Shown here one piece after another: positions 1-8,740 of a DNA stretch of 56,476 nucleotides; position 1 is the stretch's first letter; each line of letters begins with the position of its first letter. Where the stretch lies: contig NZ_JASCOR010000008.1 in the NCBI RefSeq assembly GCF_029959445.1, forward strand, positions 1 to 56,476. Reading direction: 5' to 3'. The stretch is from Stenotrophomonas sp. PS02298 (GTDB taxonomy: Bacteria > Pseudomonadota > Gammaproteobacteria > Xanthomonadales > Xanthomonadaceae). The translations under genes were made by a program, and so were the position numbers. The notes below the pieces were generated by a model. The model was not told the DNA's origin and made no database searches. It saw only the letters and a list, made by a program, of their open reading frames with translations.

Positions 1-272
1 CGACAGCCGACCAGCGCGTGCGCGCTGGCCCGTCCCCCTGTCTGATTGTCTGTCTTGAGCCATGCCGGGTCCGCGCTGACGCGCACGACCGTCTACCGCA
101 CCCGTGATGCGGCACTTCCCATTGAAACAGAACATGGGCTGAATAGCCACGTCATTCGTCAGGCAACAACTCTTCATCCCTCCCCGAAGTCGAATTCAGG
201 AAGACTTGAACAGTTCATGAATATGGGGCAGATTGATCGAACGAACCTCCAAAGGATGGAAAGGGCAAGTCC
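1..272. other. left edge, no supported gene
   Basis: I see no convincing gene here. The first 60 bases could be the tail of a gene that begins outside the window, since two forward frames stay open briefly and then stop. Near the left end is a short palindrome (CAGCGCG-tg-CGCGCTG). The last 100 bases presumably hold the leader and promoter of the first tail-collar gene; AAAGG sits about 12 bases before its ATG. Confidence 0.4.
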
Positions 273-782
273 ATGTCTGATTTTTTTCTAGGCCAGATAA
301 CGCCGTTCGCTTTCAACTTTGCACCGAAGAACTGGGCGTTCTGCAATGGCCAACTGCTCAATATCCAGCAGAACACCGCACTGTTCTCCCTGCTCGGTAC
401 GTACTACGGCGGAAATGGCGTCAACACCTTTGCGCTGCCCAACCTGCAGGGGCGCACGCCGATGGCATACGGGGTCGGTCCGGACGGACCCATTCAGCTC
501 GGCCAGGTGGCCGGCTGGGAGACCGTCACGTTGACGACCCCGCAGTTGCCGACGCATACCCATCTGGTCGGCGCCAGCACGAGCCCGGGCACGGTGCGCG
601 CACCGACTGGCAACCAGTTTGCCCAGGCCCAGGTCAACATGTACGGCCAGGGTACGCCGGTCACATTGTCCACTGCCACCTGCGGTGCGGTGGGCGGCAA
701 CCAGGCGCATTCCAACATGCAACCCTATACCGCCCTCAATTTCTGCATCGCACTGTCGGGCGTCTACCCGTCCCGCAACTGA
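273..782 (+). CDS. tail-collar domain protein (MdpB-like), copy 1
   Basis: A 169-residue protein of the phage tail collar / microcystin-dependent (MdpB) family. The N-terminal half has the family signature: a GQI start segment, WAFCNGQ, an N-x-ALFSLLG motif, YGG-x-G and T-FALPNL-GR. The C-terminus has the usual NMQPYTALNF-IAL-G-YP ending. It is the first of three tandem paralogues that share this plan but differ in the middle. There is no signal peptide. In phages the collar domain sits at the tail-fibre base; the role of chromosomal MdpB-like proteins is not established. Family assignment is firm, function is not. Confidence 0.88.
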   Translation: MSDFFLGQITPFAFNFAPKNWAFCNGQLLNIQQNTALFSLLGTYYGGNGVNTFALPNLQGRTPMAYGVGPDGPIQLGQVAGWETVTLTTPQLPTHTHLVGASTSPGTVRAPTGNQFAQAQVNMYGQGTPVTLSTATCGAVGGNQAHSNMQPYTALNFCIALSGVYPSRN

Positions 783-809
783 GCCTGGACCTACACGGAG
801 CACTACTGC

Positions 810-1343
810 ATGAGCGATCCCTACATCGGCGAAATCCGCCTGTTTGGCTTTCCGCGTGTCCCCCAGGGCTGGTTTGCGTGCGACGGCACGTTGTACTCCA
901 TCGCGGAATATGAGGTGCTGTACACCCTGCTCGGCACCACGTATGGCGGCAACGGGCAGACCACCTTCGGCGTGCCCGACCTGCGCGGGCGCATTCCCCT
1001 GCACTTTGGCACACTGCCAGGCGGCAGCACCTACGCTATCGGCCAGACGGCGGGCGCGGAATCGGTCACGCTGCTGGCCACACAGATGCCCGCGCACACG
1101 CACCCCGTTGTGGTCAGCGCGGCCAACGGCAGCAGCAATACGCCGGGCGCCACGCTTGTCCCCGCTGTGATCTCCGGCGACAGCCTGTACGCGGCCACGG
1201 CGCGCGATGCGACCAAGCCGCTGGCGTTCGGGCCCACGATCGTGAGTGCCACGGGTGGCGGCTTGCCCCACGAAAACATGATGCCCACCCAGACGGCGAA
1301 TTACTGCATCGCCTGGTCGGGTATCTATCCGAGCCAGTCCTGA
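810..1343 (+). CDS. tail-collar domain protein (MdpB-like), copy 2
   Basis: A 177-residue paralogue of the preceding gene, 27 bases downstream and preceded by a GGAG-type ribosome-binding site. It keeps the collar pattern: GEIRLFGF, P-x-GW-ACDG, a TLLGTTYGG segment, TTFGVPDLRGR, a T-MPAHTH motif in the middle and a NYCIAW-GIYPS ending. Aromatic, glycine and His-Thr-His positions align with its neighbours, while the region around residues 95-150 differs and is richer in Ser, Ala and Thr. Probably co-transcribed with copies 1 and 3. Confidence 0.88.
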   Translation: MSDPYIGEIRLFGFPRVPQGWFACDGTLYSIAEYEVLYTLLGTTYGGNGQTTFGVPDLRGRIPLHFGTLPGGSTYAIGQTAGAESVTLLATQMPAHTHPVVVSAANGSSNTPGATLVPAVISGDSLYAATARDATKPLAFGPTIVSATGGGLPHENMMPTQTANYCIAWSGIYPSQS

Positions 1344-1393
1344 CCCATTTCTGCAGGGTGGCGCCGCGCGCCCCCTGCACCACGGAGAACATC

Positions 1394-1936
1394 ATGACGG
1401 AACCCTATGTCGGTCAGATCACCCAGTTTGGCTTTAACTTCCCGCCCTACCAGTGGGCATTCTGCGATGGCACGATCATCCAGATCCAACAGAACACGGC
1501 CCTTTTTTCGCTGCTGGGCACCACCTATGGTGGTGACGGCAAAACCACCTTCGCGCTGCCGGACTTCCGTGGCCGCGTCGTCGCCGCTCAGGGCGCCGGC
1601 CCCGGCCTGACGCCGCGGGTCATGGGCCAGTCGGACGGAAGGAGCGCTGTCACACTGACTGAGGCGGAAATGCCACGCCATACCCACCCATTCAATCTCT
1701 TTGGCCAGAACATCCAGACCGAGCGCCATACGGTCCCGCAGGCCAACGATGTGATGTCGCCACCGACCGCCACCGGCACCACGGCCTTCATCGGCAGTGA
1801 CCAGGGCAGCAACACCACGCTGTCACCGCTACTGCTGGGAGTGGCCGGCGGAACCGCAGCGCACGAGAACAGACAGCCCTATCTCGCCGTCAACTTCTCG
1901 ATCGCCTTGTACGGCGTATTCCCCCCGTTCTCCTGA
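1394..1936 (+). CDS. tail-collar domain protein (MdpB-like), copy 3
   Basis: A 180-residue third paralogue. I chose the ATG at 1394 because it gives the same N-terminus as its siblings (M-x-EPYVGQI) and follows CACGGAG at a good distance; an upstream in-frame start would add 12 unrelated residues. Motifs present: WAFCDG, QQNTALFSLLGTTYGG, TTFALPDFRGR, EMPRHTHPFN and a final NFSIALYGVFPP. It ends 12 bases before the acetyltransferase gene, which suggests one operon. Confidence 0.88.
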   Translation: MTEPYVGQITQFGFNFPPYQWAFCDGTIIQIQQNTALFSLLGTTYGGDGKTTFALPDFRGRVVAAQGAGPGLTPRVMGQSDGRSAVTLTEAEMPRHTHPFNLFGQNIQTERHTVPQANDVMSPPTATGTTAFIGSDQGSNTTLSPLLLGVAGGTAAHENRQPYLAVNFSIALYGVFPPFS

Positions 1937-1948
1937 GGCCTGCGCGGC

Positions 1949-2497
1949 ATGCTGGCCACCGCCACCCTGCCCGCCTTCCCGACCTGCGGCATACGCGGGT
2001 CGGTTCCTGTATTTGACGATCCGCGCCTTGCCCTTATCCCGGCGGACACCTCGCACCTGCCGTGGCTGCAAGCCTTGTTTCGTCAGTCACGCTGGTGGGA
2101 AATCGAGCGCGCTGGCTGGGACAACGCGATGGGCACGGCGTTCCTCGACCAGCAGTTCACACTGCAGCACCTGCACTACGTGCGGCACTACCCGTCTGCT
2201 CAATATTGGGTCATTACCCGCGACGGCGCGCCATGCGGCCGCCTGTACGCGGACCTCGATCCCGTGCGGCACCTGCTCATCGACATCCTGCTGGACCAGC
2301 AGGTCCGCGGTAACGGTATTGGCACCCTGGCGCTCACCGTGTTGAAGGCCTCGGCTGGCAGCCACGGTTGCCCCTTGGACCTGCACGTGCAGATCGACAA
2401 TCCGCGGGCGCGACATCTGTACGAACGCGAAGGCTTTGCCGTGGACGGCGCCACGGCAACACACCTGTCCATGCGCTGGTCGCCAGGCGTCAGTTGA
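1949..2497 (+). CDS. GNAT family N-acetyltransferase
   Basis: A 182-residue GCN5-related acetyltransferase that should transfer an acetyl group from acetyl-CoA to an unknown amine. The acetyl-CoA loop is visible near residues 117-123 (Q-V-R-G-N-G-I-G), followed by the helix L-ALTVL, and the C-terminal N-PRARHLYEREGF element typical of GNAT enzymes. It lies 12 bases after the third collar gene and its stop overlaps the 3' end of the convergent DUF6916-like gene. Linkage to collar genes suggests it modifies one of their products or a partner; that is inference. Confidence 0.82.
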   Translation: MLATATLPAFPTCGIRGSVPVFDDPRLALIPADTSHLPWLQALFRQSRWWEIERAGWDNAMGTAFLDQQFTLQHLHYVRHYPSAQYWVITRDGAPCGRLYADLDPVRHLLIDILLDQQVRGNGIGTLALTVLKASAGSHGCPLDLHVQIDNPRARHLYEREGFAVDGATATHLSMRWSPGVS

Positions 2498-2789
2498 ACA
2501 CGGCCTGATACAGGAAGCCCTCGCGCTCCCGCGCGATCGGCACCAGGAAGATGCCGACGGAACCAATGCGATCATGGCGCATCTGGTAGATCTGCTGCGG
2601 CAGCAGGAATGATGCGCAATGGCGGAACAGCAGCGAGAACGGCGTGCGCATGGCCTGCGTGCCGCGGACCTGCTGCGCCTGCAGCGGGCGCGCTTCCACC
2701 AGCACGAACGGAACCTCGCCCTCGGACAAGCCGGCATGGAAGGTCTCGTTCACGCAGCCAGCGAAGTGTTCAAGCGAAAGCAGTTCCAT
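2490..2789 (-). CDS. DUF6916-like protein
   Basis: A 99-residue protein that I match to the DUF6916 family from its N-terminal L-LEHF pattern, the FVLVEARPL strand, R-PFSLLFRH and the closing F-VPI-REREGFLYQAVFN segment. The start at 2789 is preceded by GGAGAC at good spacing; an upstream ATG would add 15 residues without family support. Its 3' end overlaps the acetyltransferase gene by 8 bases in convergent orientation. Function unknown; genes of this type recur next to tail-collar genes, which I take as a functional link (from memory, not checked). Confidence 0.65.
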   Translation of the reverse strand: MELLSLEHFAGCVNETFHAGLSEGEVPFVLVEARPLQAQQVRGTQAMRTPFSLLFRHCASFLLPQQIYQMRHDRIGSVGIFLVPIAREREGFLYQAVFN

Positions 2790-3052
2790 CAGCAGTCTCC
2801 ATGTCGATCCCGCATCGTCGCGCGCCGCATGCATTCATGCAAGCACGCGATACGCACGCTGCACGTGCAATCGCCTCCCACCAGCGCGGTGTGATCCTGA
2901 GCATGGCCTAAGCCACCCGCCCATCCGTCTCTCGATGAGGCATGCGACGCAACGCGTGGTTAGCCGTCACTCTGGGCGGTGCCCTGCTCCGTCAACAAGT
3001 TCCAGATCACGACCGTATGAGCCGCCTTTCCTCTTTGCCAACAAACGGACCA
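2790..3052. other. intergenic region between DUF6916-like gene and PHP gene
   Basis: This stretch holds the upstream region of the minus-strand DUF6916-like gene and the 3' flank of the PHP hydrolase gene. Open frames across it are short and lack family features. I see no tRNA, repeat or clear terminator. Confidence 0.4.
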
Positions 3053-4438
3053 TCAGCGCACTGCCTCAGCAACACCGACGAAGATTGGGTTCGAGTAGAA
3101 CCACAGATCTTCCCAGGGATCCTCGCCAGGCTCGTCCAGCAGCGCCTCGACGGCTCCGCTGTTGTTCCCGCGCACGCGCACGAAACCGCCGTGCGATGGC
3201 ACTGGAAGTGACCAACGTGCCACGATCCACTCGCCTTCGAGCACCCAGGTTGTCGCGTCGAAGCCACGACGTTGCATCTGCAGGCTGCCGTCTTCGCGCT
3301 TTCCACCCACAATCAGTTCGATGCGCTTCAACACTGGGTGCTGCCCATTCGCGTTGGCACTCGTTGGCTGCCGTATCCGCGCTTCCACCTGCATTTGAGG
3401 TGAAGCGGCCAGCGTCACTGTATCGCCTGGAAAGCCGCTGACACTCCCATCCGTCACCCGAAGTTCCAGGGCGTCGATCAGGTCTCCGGTGACCGTGAAC
3501 ATGCGGCCGTGGCGCAAACCATCGAGGATGTCTTCGGCGTCGGGGCGCGCCAGCACATAGGTCTTGCTGTATTCCCCAGGGTCATAGTCACGTCCACCGT
3601 CGCGCAGATTCACATGCGAGTCTGAGTTCGCGGTTATCCAGAATCGAATGCCGTCCGCCAGCATCTGGTCCCAGATACCACCCACCTGCGCGGTCATCTG
3701 ATCGTAGCCGCCCATGGTTGGGGCATCGGTGTTGCGGTACAGGCCCCGCTCGGAGCGGATGGCCTGATGTCCGGGTGCGCCTTCCATGCCGACCAGCACT
3801 TTCGGCGCGGCCGCATGCCAACCGCGCAGTTCTTCTGGACTTACTTCCCCCCACACGCCAAGACCGCTCGCGGTGCGCGACGGGTGGTTGATGAACATCA
3901 GCGGCGCAGGGCTCAAATCCCGCAGGTAGGCAAGTGCCGCCTGCATCTGCGCTTCGGTGTCGCGGCTGCCCTGCAGCGGCTCGCTACGGCTGAAGTCCCG
4001 CTCAGCGGCAACCAATTGCTCCATCTCCTGCGGGCCTGGCGCGATGATGAGCGAGGCGTGCTCCCCCGCCGGTACATCGAATTCCATGCCATTGAACTGG
4101 ATCACCTCCGGCACATCGGCACGTGCTCGAAGCAATGCGGGATAGGCGTGGTCGCGGGTTACCGCGGAGTGGCCCGGGCCGCCATGATCGGTGTGGACCA
4201 TCCAACGCAAACCGAAGGCTCTGGCCCGCGAGGCGTTATGGCTACGGCTATAGGATGAGTCACCACCGCGCACGGGCGTCGGTGGCATCGTGCTGTGGTC
4301 CCAATCCACGCTCCATTCGCTGTGCACATGGTGGTCGCCGGCCAGCCATTGGCGGTCCGTATTGCCCGAAGTTGAAGCAGGAGCGCACACCGCAGGGATT
4401 GACGCTGCAAGCAGCGCCAACATCAAGAATTTCTTCAT
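3053..4438 (-). CDS. secreted PHP-domain (CehA/McbA-like) metallohydrolase
   Basis: A 461-residue protein with a cleavable signal peptide (MKKFLMLALLAASIPAVCA), so it is probably periplasmic. The mature part opens with the PHP metal motif H-x-H (DHHVHSEWS) and continues with VHTDHGG, NGMEFDVP, FINHPSR and ANSDSH, the ordered His/Asp/Glu ligands of the PHP phosphoesterase fold, in the arrangement of CehA/McbA-type hydrolases. A C-terminal beta-rich domain follows. The start at 4438 fits the signal peptide and an AGAGGCG ribosome-binding site. It lies 77 bases after a TonB receptor gene on the same strand, so it may process the receptor's ligand, for example a phosphate or carbamate ester. The substrate cannot be read from sequence. 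Confidence 0.8.
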   Translation of the reverse strand: MKKFLMLALLAASIPAVCAPASTSGNTDRQWLAGDHHVHSEWSVDWDHSTMPPTPVRGGDSSYSRSHNASRARAFGLRWMVHTDHGGPGHSAVTRDHAYPALLRARADVPEVIQFNGMEFDVPAGEHASLIIAPGPQEMEQLVAAERDFSRSEPLQGSRDTEAQMQAALAYLRDLSPAPLMFINHPSRTASGLGVWGEVSPEELRGWHAAAPKVLVGMEGAPGHQAIRSERGLYRNTDAPTMGGYDQMTAQVGGIWDQMLADGIRFWITANSDSHVNLRDGGRDYDPGEYSKTYVLARPDAEDILDGLRHGRMFTVTGDLIDALELRVTDGSVSGFPGDTVTLAASPQMQVEARIRQPTSANANGQHPVLKRIELIVGGKREDGSLQMQRRGFDATTWVLEGEWIVARWSLPVPSHGGFVRVRGNNSGAVEALLDEPGEDPWEDLWFYSNPIFVGVAEAVR

Positions 4439-4515
4439 TGCATCGCCTCTGAAAAGCGTACGACGGCATGCGGACACCTGATTGGTCCGCATGCCGATCG
4501 CAGGTAAGCCGTTCC

Positions 4516-7500
4516 TTAGAAGTCCGCGCGCAGGCCAAGGCTGATGCGGCGACCCGAGGTCTCATCCATGGTCGGGAACGATGGGTCCATGGTGTAGCCG
4601 CTGGTGCGTTCGTTGGTGAGGTTGATGCCTTTCAGGCTGAGCTTGATGTTGTCGGTGATGCGGTAGCCGATCGATACATCCATCTGGCCATAGGCATCGC
4701 GCCAGATCGGGTAGAGGTTGTAGCCGATCGATTCGACGTACTCGTCCTTGTGGTTGTACGACACGCGGGCATCGAAGCGGTCGTTCTCGTAGTAGGCGGT
4801 GAAATTCCAGGTCTTCTCCGACAAGCCCGGCATCGGTGTGCGGATGCCAAGGGCGGACTCACCGGCCAGTGAACTGTCCAGCATGGTGTAGTTGGCATTG
4901 ATGCCGAAACCATCCAGCCAAGGTGTGAACATGTTCAACGGCAGCTGCGCGACGAGCTCGATGCCGTCGACTTCGTACGCGCCCTTGGCGTTGACCGGCT
5001 GGTACACATCGAAGTCGTAGATGCCGTTGAGGCTGCCGTTGGCGTTGTACACCGCCACGTCCTCGACCACGCCGGTCAGCGAATTGATGACTACTCCGTC
5101 AATGTTCTTGCGGAAGTAGCTGGCGGCGAACAGCGCACCATTATCGAGGTACTTCTCCAGACCGATTTCCCACTGCTTGGCGTAGGTCGGTTTCAGCGCC
5201 GGGTTGCCGTCGGTGAAACGATAGGAGCTCCAACTGGCGGTGCGTTTGTACGCGATATCGGTCAACGCCGGGCGCATCATCACCTTGGAGGCAGCCGCTC
5301 GCAGCAGCAGACCCGAGGAAAGCTCGGCGGTCATGTTGAAGCTGGGCAGCACGTCGTCGTAGCTGCCGTCCTTTGATACCGGACTGTCGGTATAGCCGGT
5401 GCTGCCGTTGGGAAGCTGGATCGGGTGGTAGCCGAACGAATCGACCTTCGTATCCACGTAGCGCGCGCCGGCGTTGACGGTGAATGGCACCTTGCCCAGG
5501 TCGAAGGCGAAGTCGGCCATGGCATAGAAGCTCATCACCTTCTCGTCGACCTGGTAGTACTGGCCCGGGTCAAAAGGCGTGTAGAAGCCATCGTAGCGGA
5601 ACGCGTTACGCGCGTAGTCGTTGGAAATCTGCTGCCAGTTCAGCCCCTTGTTGGAGTAGCTTCCGCCCGGGACGATGTCGCCGATGTACTCCAGCGGACT
5701 GTCGGCCATCGTGCGGGTATTGACCCAGGCTGCGCTTCCGGCGGTTGGGCCGGTGATCTTCAACTCCCCGTACTGACGCTGCTTGGAGCGATCGGTGTAG
5801 CGCGCGCCGAACCTGACCGTGTGCAGTGCGGGCAGGAAGGCCATGTCCAGCAGGCGGGTGACATTGACCTGGCCGGCGTACTTGTCGTCCTTCACTTTTT
5901 CCAGGGTGGTCTCATACGCTTCGAACAGGTAGCGGCTCGGATCGTTATACATGTCAAAGCTGCCGGCCGCGGCAGTTGGAATCGTCTCGCCGCTGCTGCC
6001 ATTCCAGCGGGTGCGCGAAGGCGCATACGCAACGTGCTTGAGATTGGAAGAGTCCGAGGTCTTCTCCGCGCCGGAATAGCCAACCAGCGCATCCACGTAC
6101 CAGCTGTCGCCCTTCCAGTCCAAGGCCAGGCTGTACTGGCTGTAGTCGGTCTTGTTGATCCGCTCCTTGCTCAGCATCTCGTGCTGGGTCGCGGTGTAGG
6201 AGACATCGCGCAGCACCACCATGCCGTACTCGGACAGCGTAGTGGCGTCGTACTCGTGGATGGTGTCGAAGGTGCTGCGACTGGAGGCGGAATAGGCCGC
6301 CGCGTCATACTCGTCCTCGGTGCTGTCGTAACCGCCGACCATCGCGTCGAACGTCAGGCTGAAGTTGTTGCTTGGCTTGTACTGCAACGAACCGGTCGCG
6401 CCCCACTTGTCCTGTTCGTTGAGGTAGACGCGGTCACCGACCTTGTCCTGGAATACCACCAGGTTGGTCTGGCTGGCGTCATTGCGGTCGGTGATATTGA
6501 TCCCTGCATCGCGCAGCAGCACGGCCTGCGCCTGCGTGCCGCGAGTACCGGAGGCAGTCAGGAAGCGCGAGGAGGGACGGAAATTGATGCCCGAGGTTGA
6601 ATCCGTACGGTTTGTGCGTTTGGACTGCGAGTACGACACCAGCGCACCCCAGTCGCCCCAGGTGTCGGCGGCGAGGAAGGCGAAGCGCGGATCCACCTCT
6701 TCCGAGATGCTGTTGTGCGCGCCCTCGGCGGAGAACACCAGCTTGCGCTCGTTGTAGTCGAACGGCCGTGCGGTGGAGATCTTCACCGAGCCTGCGATGC
6801 CGCCCTCCTCGTCCGCTGCAGTGGGAGATTTCTGCACAGTCACCTGCTGGATGATCTCCGAGGCGAACATGTCGAATTCCACATCACGTCCGCCGCTGCC
6901 CGACGCCGTTGCCAGGTCGTTGATCGAAACATGGGTATATTCCGAAGGCAGGCCGCGCACATTGACCTTTGTCCCCAGGCCTTTGCTGCGTTCGATGGTC
7001 ACACCGGGGACGCGTTGCAGTGCCTCGGCTAGGTTCTGTTCGGGAAAGTCGGCCACATCGGTGGCGACGATCGAGTCGGAGAAGCCGACGGTGGCGCGCT
7101 TGATGTCCACTGCCTGCTCAAGGCTGCGGCTGTAACTGCCGGTGACCTGGATGGTTTCCAGATTGGCAGCTTCTGCTGCGGGGGCATCGACACCGCCCTG
7201 GGCCAATGCCGCACCCGGCCCCGTCATCGTGCCCGGTGTCGCCAGCGCGGATATCGGGCCCGGCGAAGCCGTGTCCTGCGCTTCGATGGTGACCGTTGTG
7301 GCATTGAGATAGCGATAGCGCAACCCGGTGCCGGCCAGCAAGCGGCTTAGCGCCGCGTTTGCGCTCAACCCCGCGGGAATGCTCGGCGTGCGGGGATTGC
7401 CTGCATTCTGGGCGTTGTAGACGAACTGCAGGCCGGTCTGCCGTGACAAGGCGTTGAGCGCCATGTCCAACGGCTGCGAAGCGATGGCTTCGCTGGCTAC

Positions 7501-7584
7501 GCGGTCCGGTTCAGCGGCGTTGGCACCTGCCGTGGCAGTGACATGTAGCGCAAGGGCAATGGAAAGGAACAGTGTGCGGCGCAT
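4516..7584 (-). CDS. TonB-dependent receptor with N-terminal STN signalling domain
   Basis: A 1022-residue outer-membrane receptor. After a signal peptide (residues 1 to about 24) comes an STN/secretin-like domain (about 27-105, with PLDMALNALSRQTGLQF), then a plug domain (LAEALQRVPGV, NVRGLP, VQKSPTA) and a long beta-barrel that ends in phenylalanine (LGLRADF), the usual outer-membrane C-terminus. The size and plug wording resemble the large receptors common in Xanthomonadaceae, often used for carbohydrates. STN domains signal to a FecR anti-sigma factor, and a fecR gene lies directly upstream. Start set at 7584 because it gives a proper signal peptide; the longer frame would add 34 basic residues. 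Confidence 0.92.
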   Translation of the reverse strand: MRRTLFLSIALALHVTATAGANAAEPDRVASEAIASQPLDMALNALSRQTGLQFVYNAQNAGNPRTPSIPAGLSANAALSRLLAGTGLRYRYLNATTVTIEAQDTASPGPISALATPGTMTGPGAALAQGGVDAPAAEAANLETIQVTGSYSRSLEQAVDIKRATVGFSDSIVATDVADFPEQNLAEALQRVPGVTIERSKGLGTKVNVRGLPSEYTHVSINDLATASGSGGRDVEFDMFASEIIQQVTVQKSPTAADEEGGIAGSVKISTARPFDYNERKLVFSAEGAHNSISEEVDPRFAFLAADTWGDWGALVSYSQSKRTNRTDSTSGINFRPSSRFLTASGTRGTQAQAVLLRDAGINITDRNDASQTNLVVFQDKVGDRVYLNEQDKWGATGSLQYKPSNNFSLTFDAMVGGYDSTEDEYDAAAYSASSRSTFDTIHEYDATTLSEYGMVVLRDVSYTATQHEMLSKERINKTDYSQYSLALDWKGDSWYVDALVGYSGAEKTSDSSNLKHVAYAPSRTRWNGSSGETIPTAAAGSFDMYNDPSRYLFEAYETTLEKVKDDKYAGQVNVTRLLDMAFLPALHTVRFGARYTDRSKQRQYGELKITGPTAGSAAWVNTRTMADSPLEYIGDIVPGGSYSNKGLNWQQISNDYARNAFRYDGFYTPFDPGQYYQVDEKVMSFYAMADFAFDLGKVPFTVNAGARYVDTKVDSFGYHPIQLPNGSTGYTDSPVSKDGSYDDVLPSFNMTAELSSGLLLRAAASKVMMRPALTDIAYKRTASWSSYRFTDGNPALKPTYAKQWEIGLEKYLDNGALFAASYFRKNIDGVVINSLTGVVEDVAVYNANGSLNGIYDFDVYQPVNAKGAYEVDGIELVAQLPLNMFTPWLDGFGINANYTMLDSSLAGESALGIRTPMPGLSEKTWNFTAYYENDRFDARVSYNHKDEYVESIGYNLYPIWRDAYGQMDVSIGYRITDNIKLSLKGINLTNERTSGYTMDPSFPTMDETSGRRISLGLRADF

Positions 7585-7697
7585 CGTGGGATCCAGTGAG
7601 GGAATGGCGGTGGTCACAGAACAGGTTTGTTCCTGCTTTCCCCTACTACGAGTGCGCAGCGCGCCGATCGGGCACCGGTTTTTCAATGAATTTTTTC

Positions 7698-8738
7698 TTA
7701 CAGCGCCTGCGGCGAGCGCGGACGCAAGCGCACATGGATACCGTCGGATGCACGTTGCGTCACCAGGGTTGGCTGCTGGTCAAGGAACGCGCGCAGCGAT
7801 TCCACGTCATCCACACGCAGGTTCCCGGTGAGCCGCAGTGCGCCGGCTTCCTCGCTCACGTGCAGGCGCAGCGTGTTGCGCCTGTTGAAGCGGTCTGCCA
7901 CATCCCGTAGTGACGCGTCCCGGAAGACAACCCTGCCCTTCCACCAAGCGGTCATGCTGGCGGCGTCTTCCTGACTCACGCGCACACGTTGGTCGCGGTA
8001 GTCCACCTGTGCCGCCTGCCCGGCGCCCAGGTTTGCAAGCATGCGCCCGTTGCCCCCGTCGCCGCGGACATGCACGCGCCCCTCGCTCACGGCGATACGG
8101 GCCTGCTCCCGGAGCAAGGACACATCGAACGTGGTACCGATGTCGGTCACCTGCAGACCTGCAGCATGTACCGAGAAAGGACGGCGATCCTTGCCGACCA
8201 CGAAGCTGGCCTGCCCGCGTTCGAGCTCAACGCGTCGTCCCAGCAGGGTCATGCGAACGGATATCTCGCTTTCTGCATCCAGATGCACCAGCGTGCCATC
8301 TGCCAGGGTGATTTGTCGTGGCGCCCCATGCGCGGCTGCGTAGTATCCCGTGCGAGGCCAGGCCAGGGTTGTGATCAAGCCAAAACCCAGCATCAGCGCC
8401 GCCGCAACCGCAATGCGCGGTCGCCCCCGTGCATGGCTGATCTTCGGTACCGCAGGCTGCGCACGCGGACGCGGAGAAAAACGTATTACGTTGTGGTCGT
8501 TGCCTGCAGGTGCGGGGGCTTGTAGCAGCGACTCCACGTCGACGGGCATGGCGCGGAACGCTTCCCCAAGTGCACCGGCCACTTCGCTGATCGCCATGTA
8601 TTCGCGCAGGTGCTCCGGAGAGACCAGCAACCACCGCATGAAATCGCGTTGCTGCGATGGACTGAGATCGCCCTCACGCTGCAAGGCATGCCAGTTCGCG
8701 GCGGCAATCGTCAGCGCAGACGGATGTTCCACGGCCAT
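7698..8738 (-). CDS. FecR-family sigma regulator
   Basis: A 346-residue inner-membrane regulator that relays the state of the STN receptor to the neighbouring ECF sigma factor. The N-terminal cytoplasmic part (about 10-60, with NWHALQREG and RDFMRWL) is DUF4880-like. One membrane segment lies at about 108-126, followed by the periplasmic FecR domain (ITLADGT, LERGQASF, FSVHAAGLQVTDIGTTFDV) and a C-terminal DUF4974-like region (VADRFNRRNTLRL). Its ATG lies 2 bases after the stop codon that an intact sigma gene would have (TGAGCATG), so the two were probably translationally coupled. Confidence 0.92.
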   Translation of the reverse strand: MAVEHPSALTIAAANWHALQREGDLSPSQQRDFMRWLLVSPEHLREYMAISEVAGALGEAFRAMPVDVESLLQAPAPAGNDHNVIRFSPRPRAQPAVPKISHARGRPRIAVAAALMLGFGLITTLAWPRTGYYAAAHGAPRQITLADGTLVHLDAESEISVRMTLLGRRVELERGQASFVVGKDRRPFSVHAAGLQVTDIGTTFDVSLLREQARIAVSEGRVHVRGDGGNGRMLANLGAGQAAQVDYRDQRVRVSQEDAASMTAWWKGRVVFRDASLRDVADRFNRRNTLRLHVSEEAGALRLTGNLRVDDVESLRAFLDQQPTLVTQRASDGIHVRLRPRSPQAL

Positions 8739-8740
8739 GC

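Noticed and set aside
273..1936. prophage remnant
   Set aside because: Only collar-domain genes are present; no integrase, capsid, terminase or lysis genes within the window.
5425..6600. 391-codon plus-strand frame opposite the STN receptor
   Set aside because: Val/Arg-rich shadow without family features.
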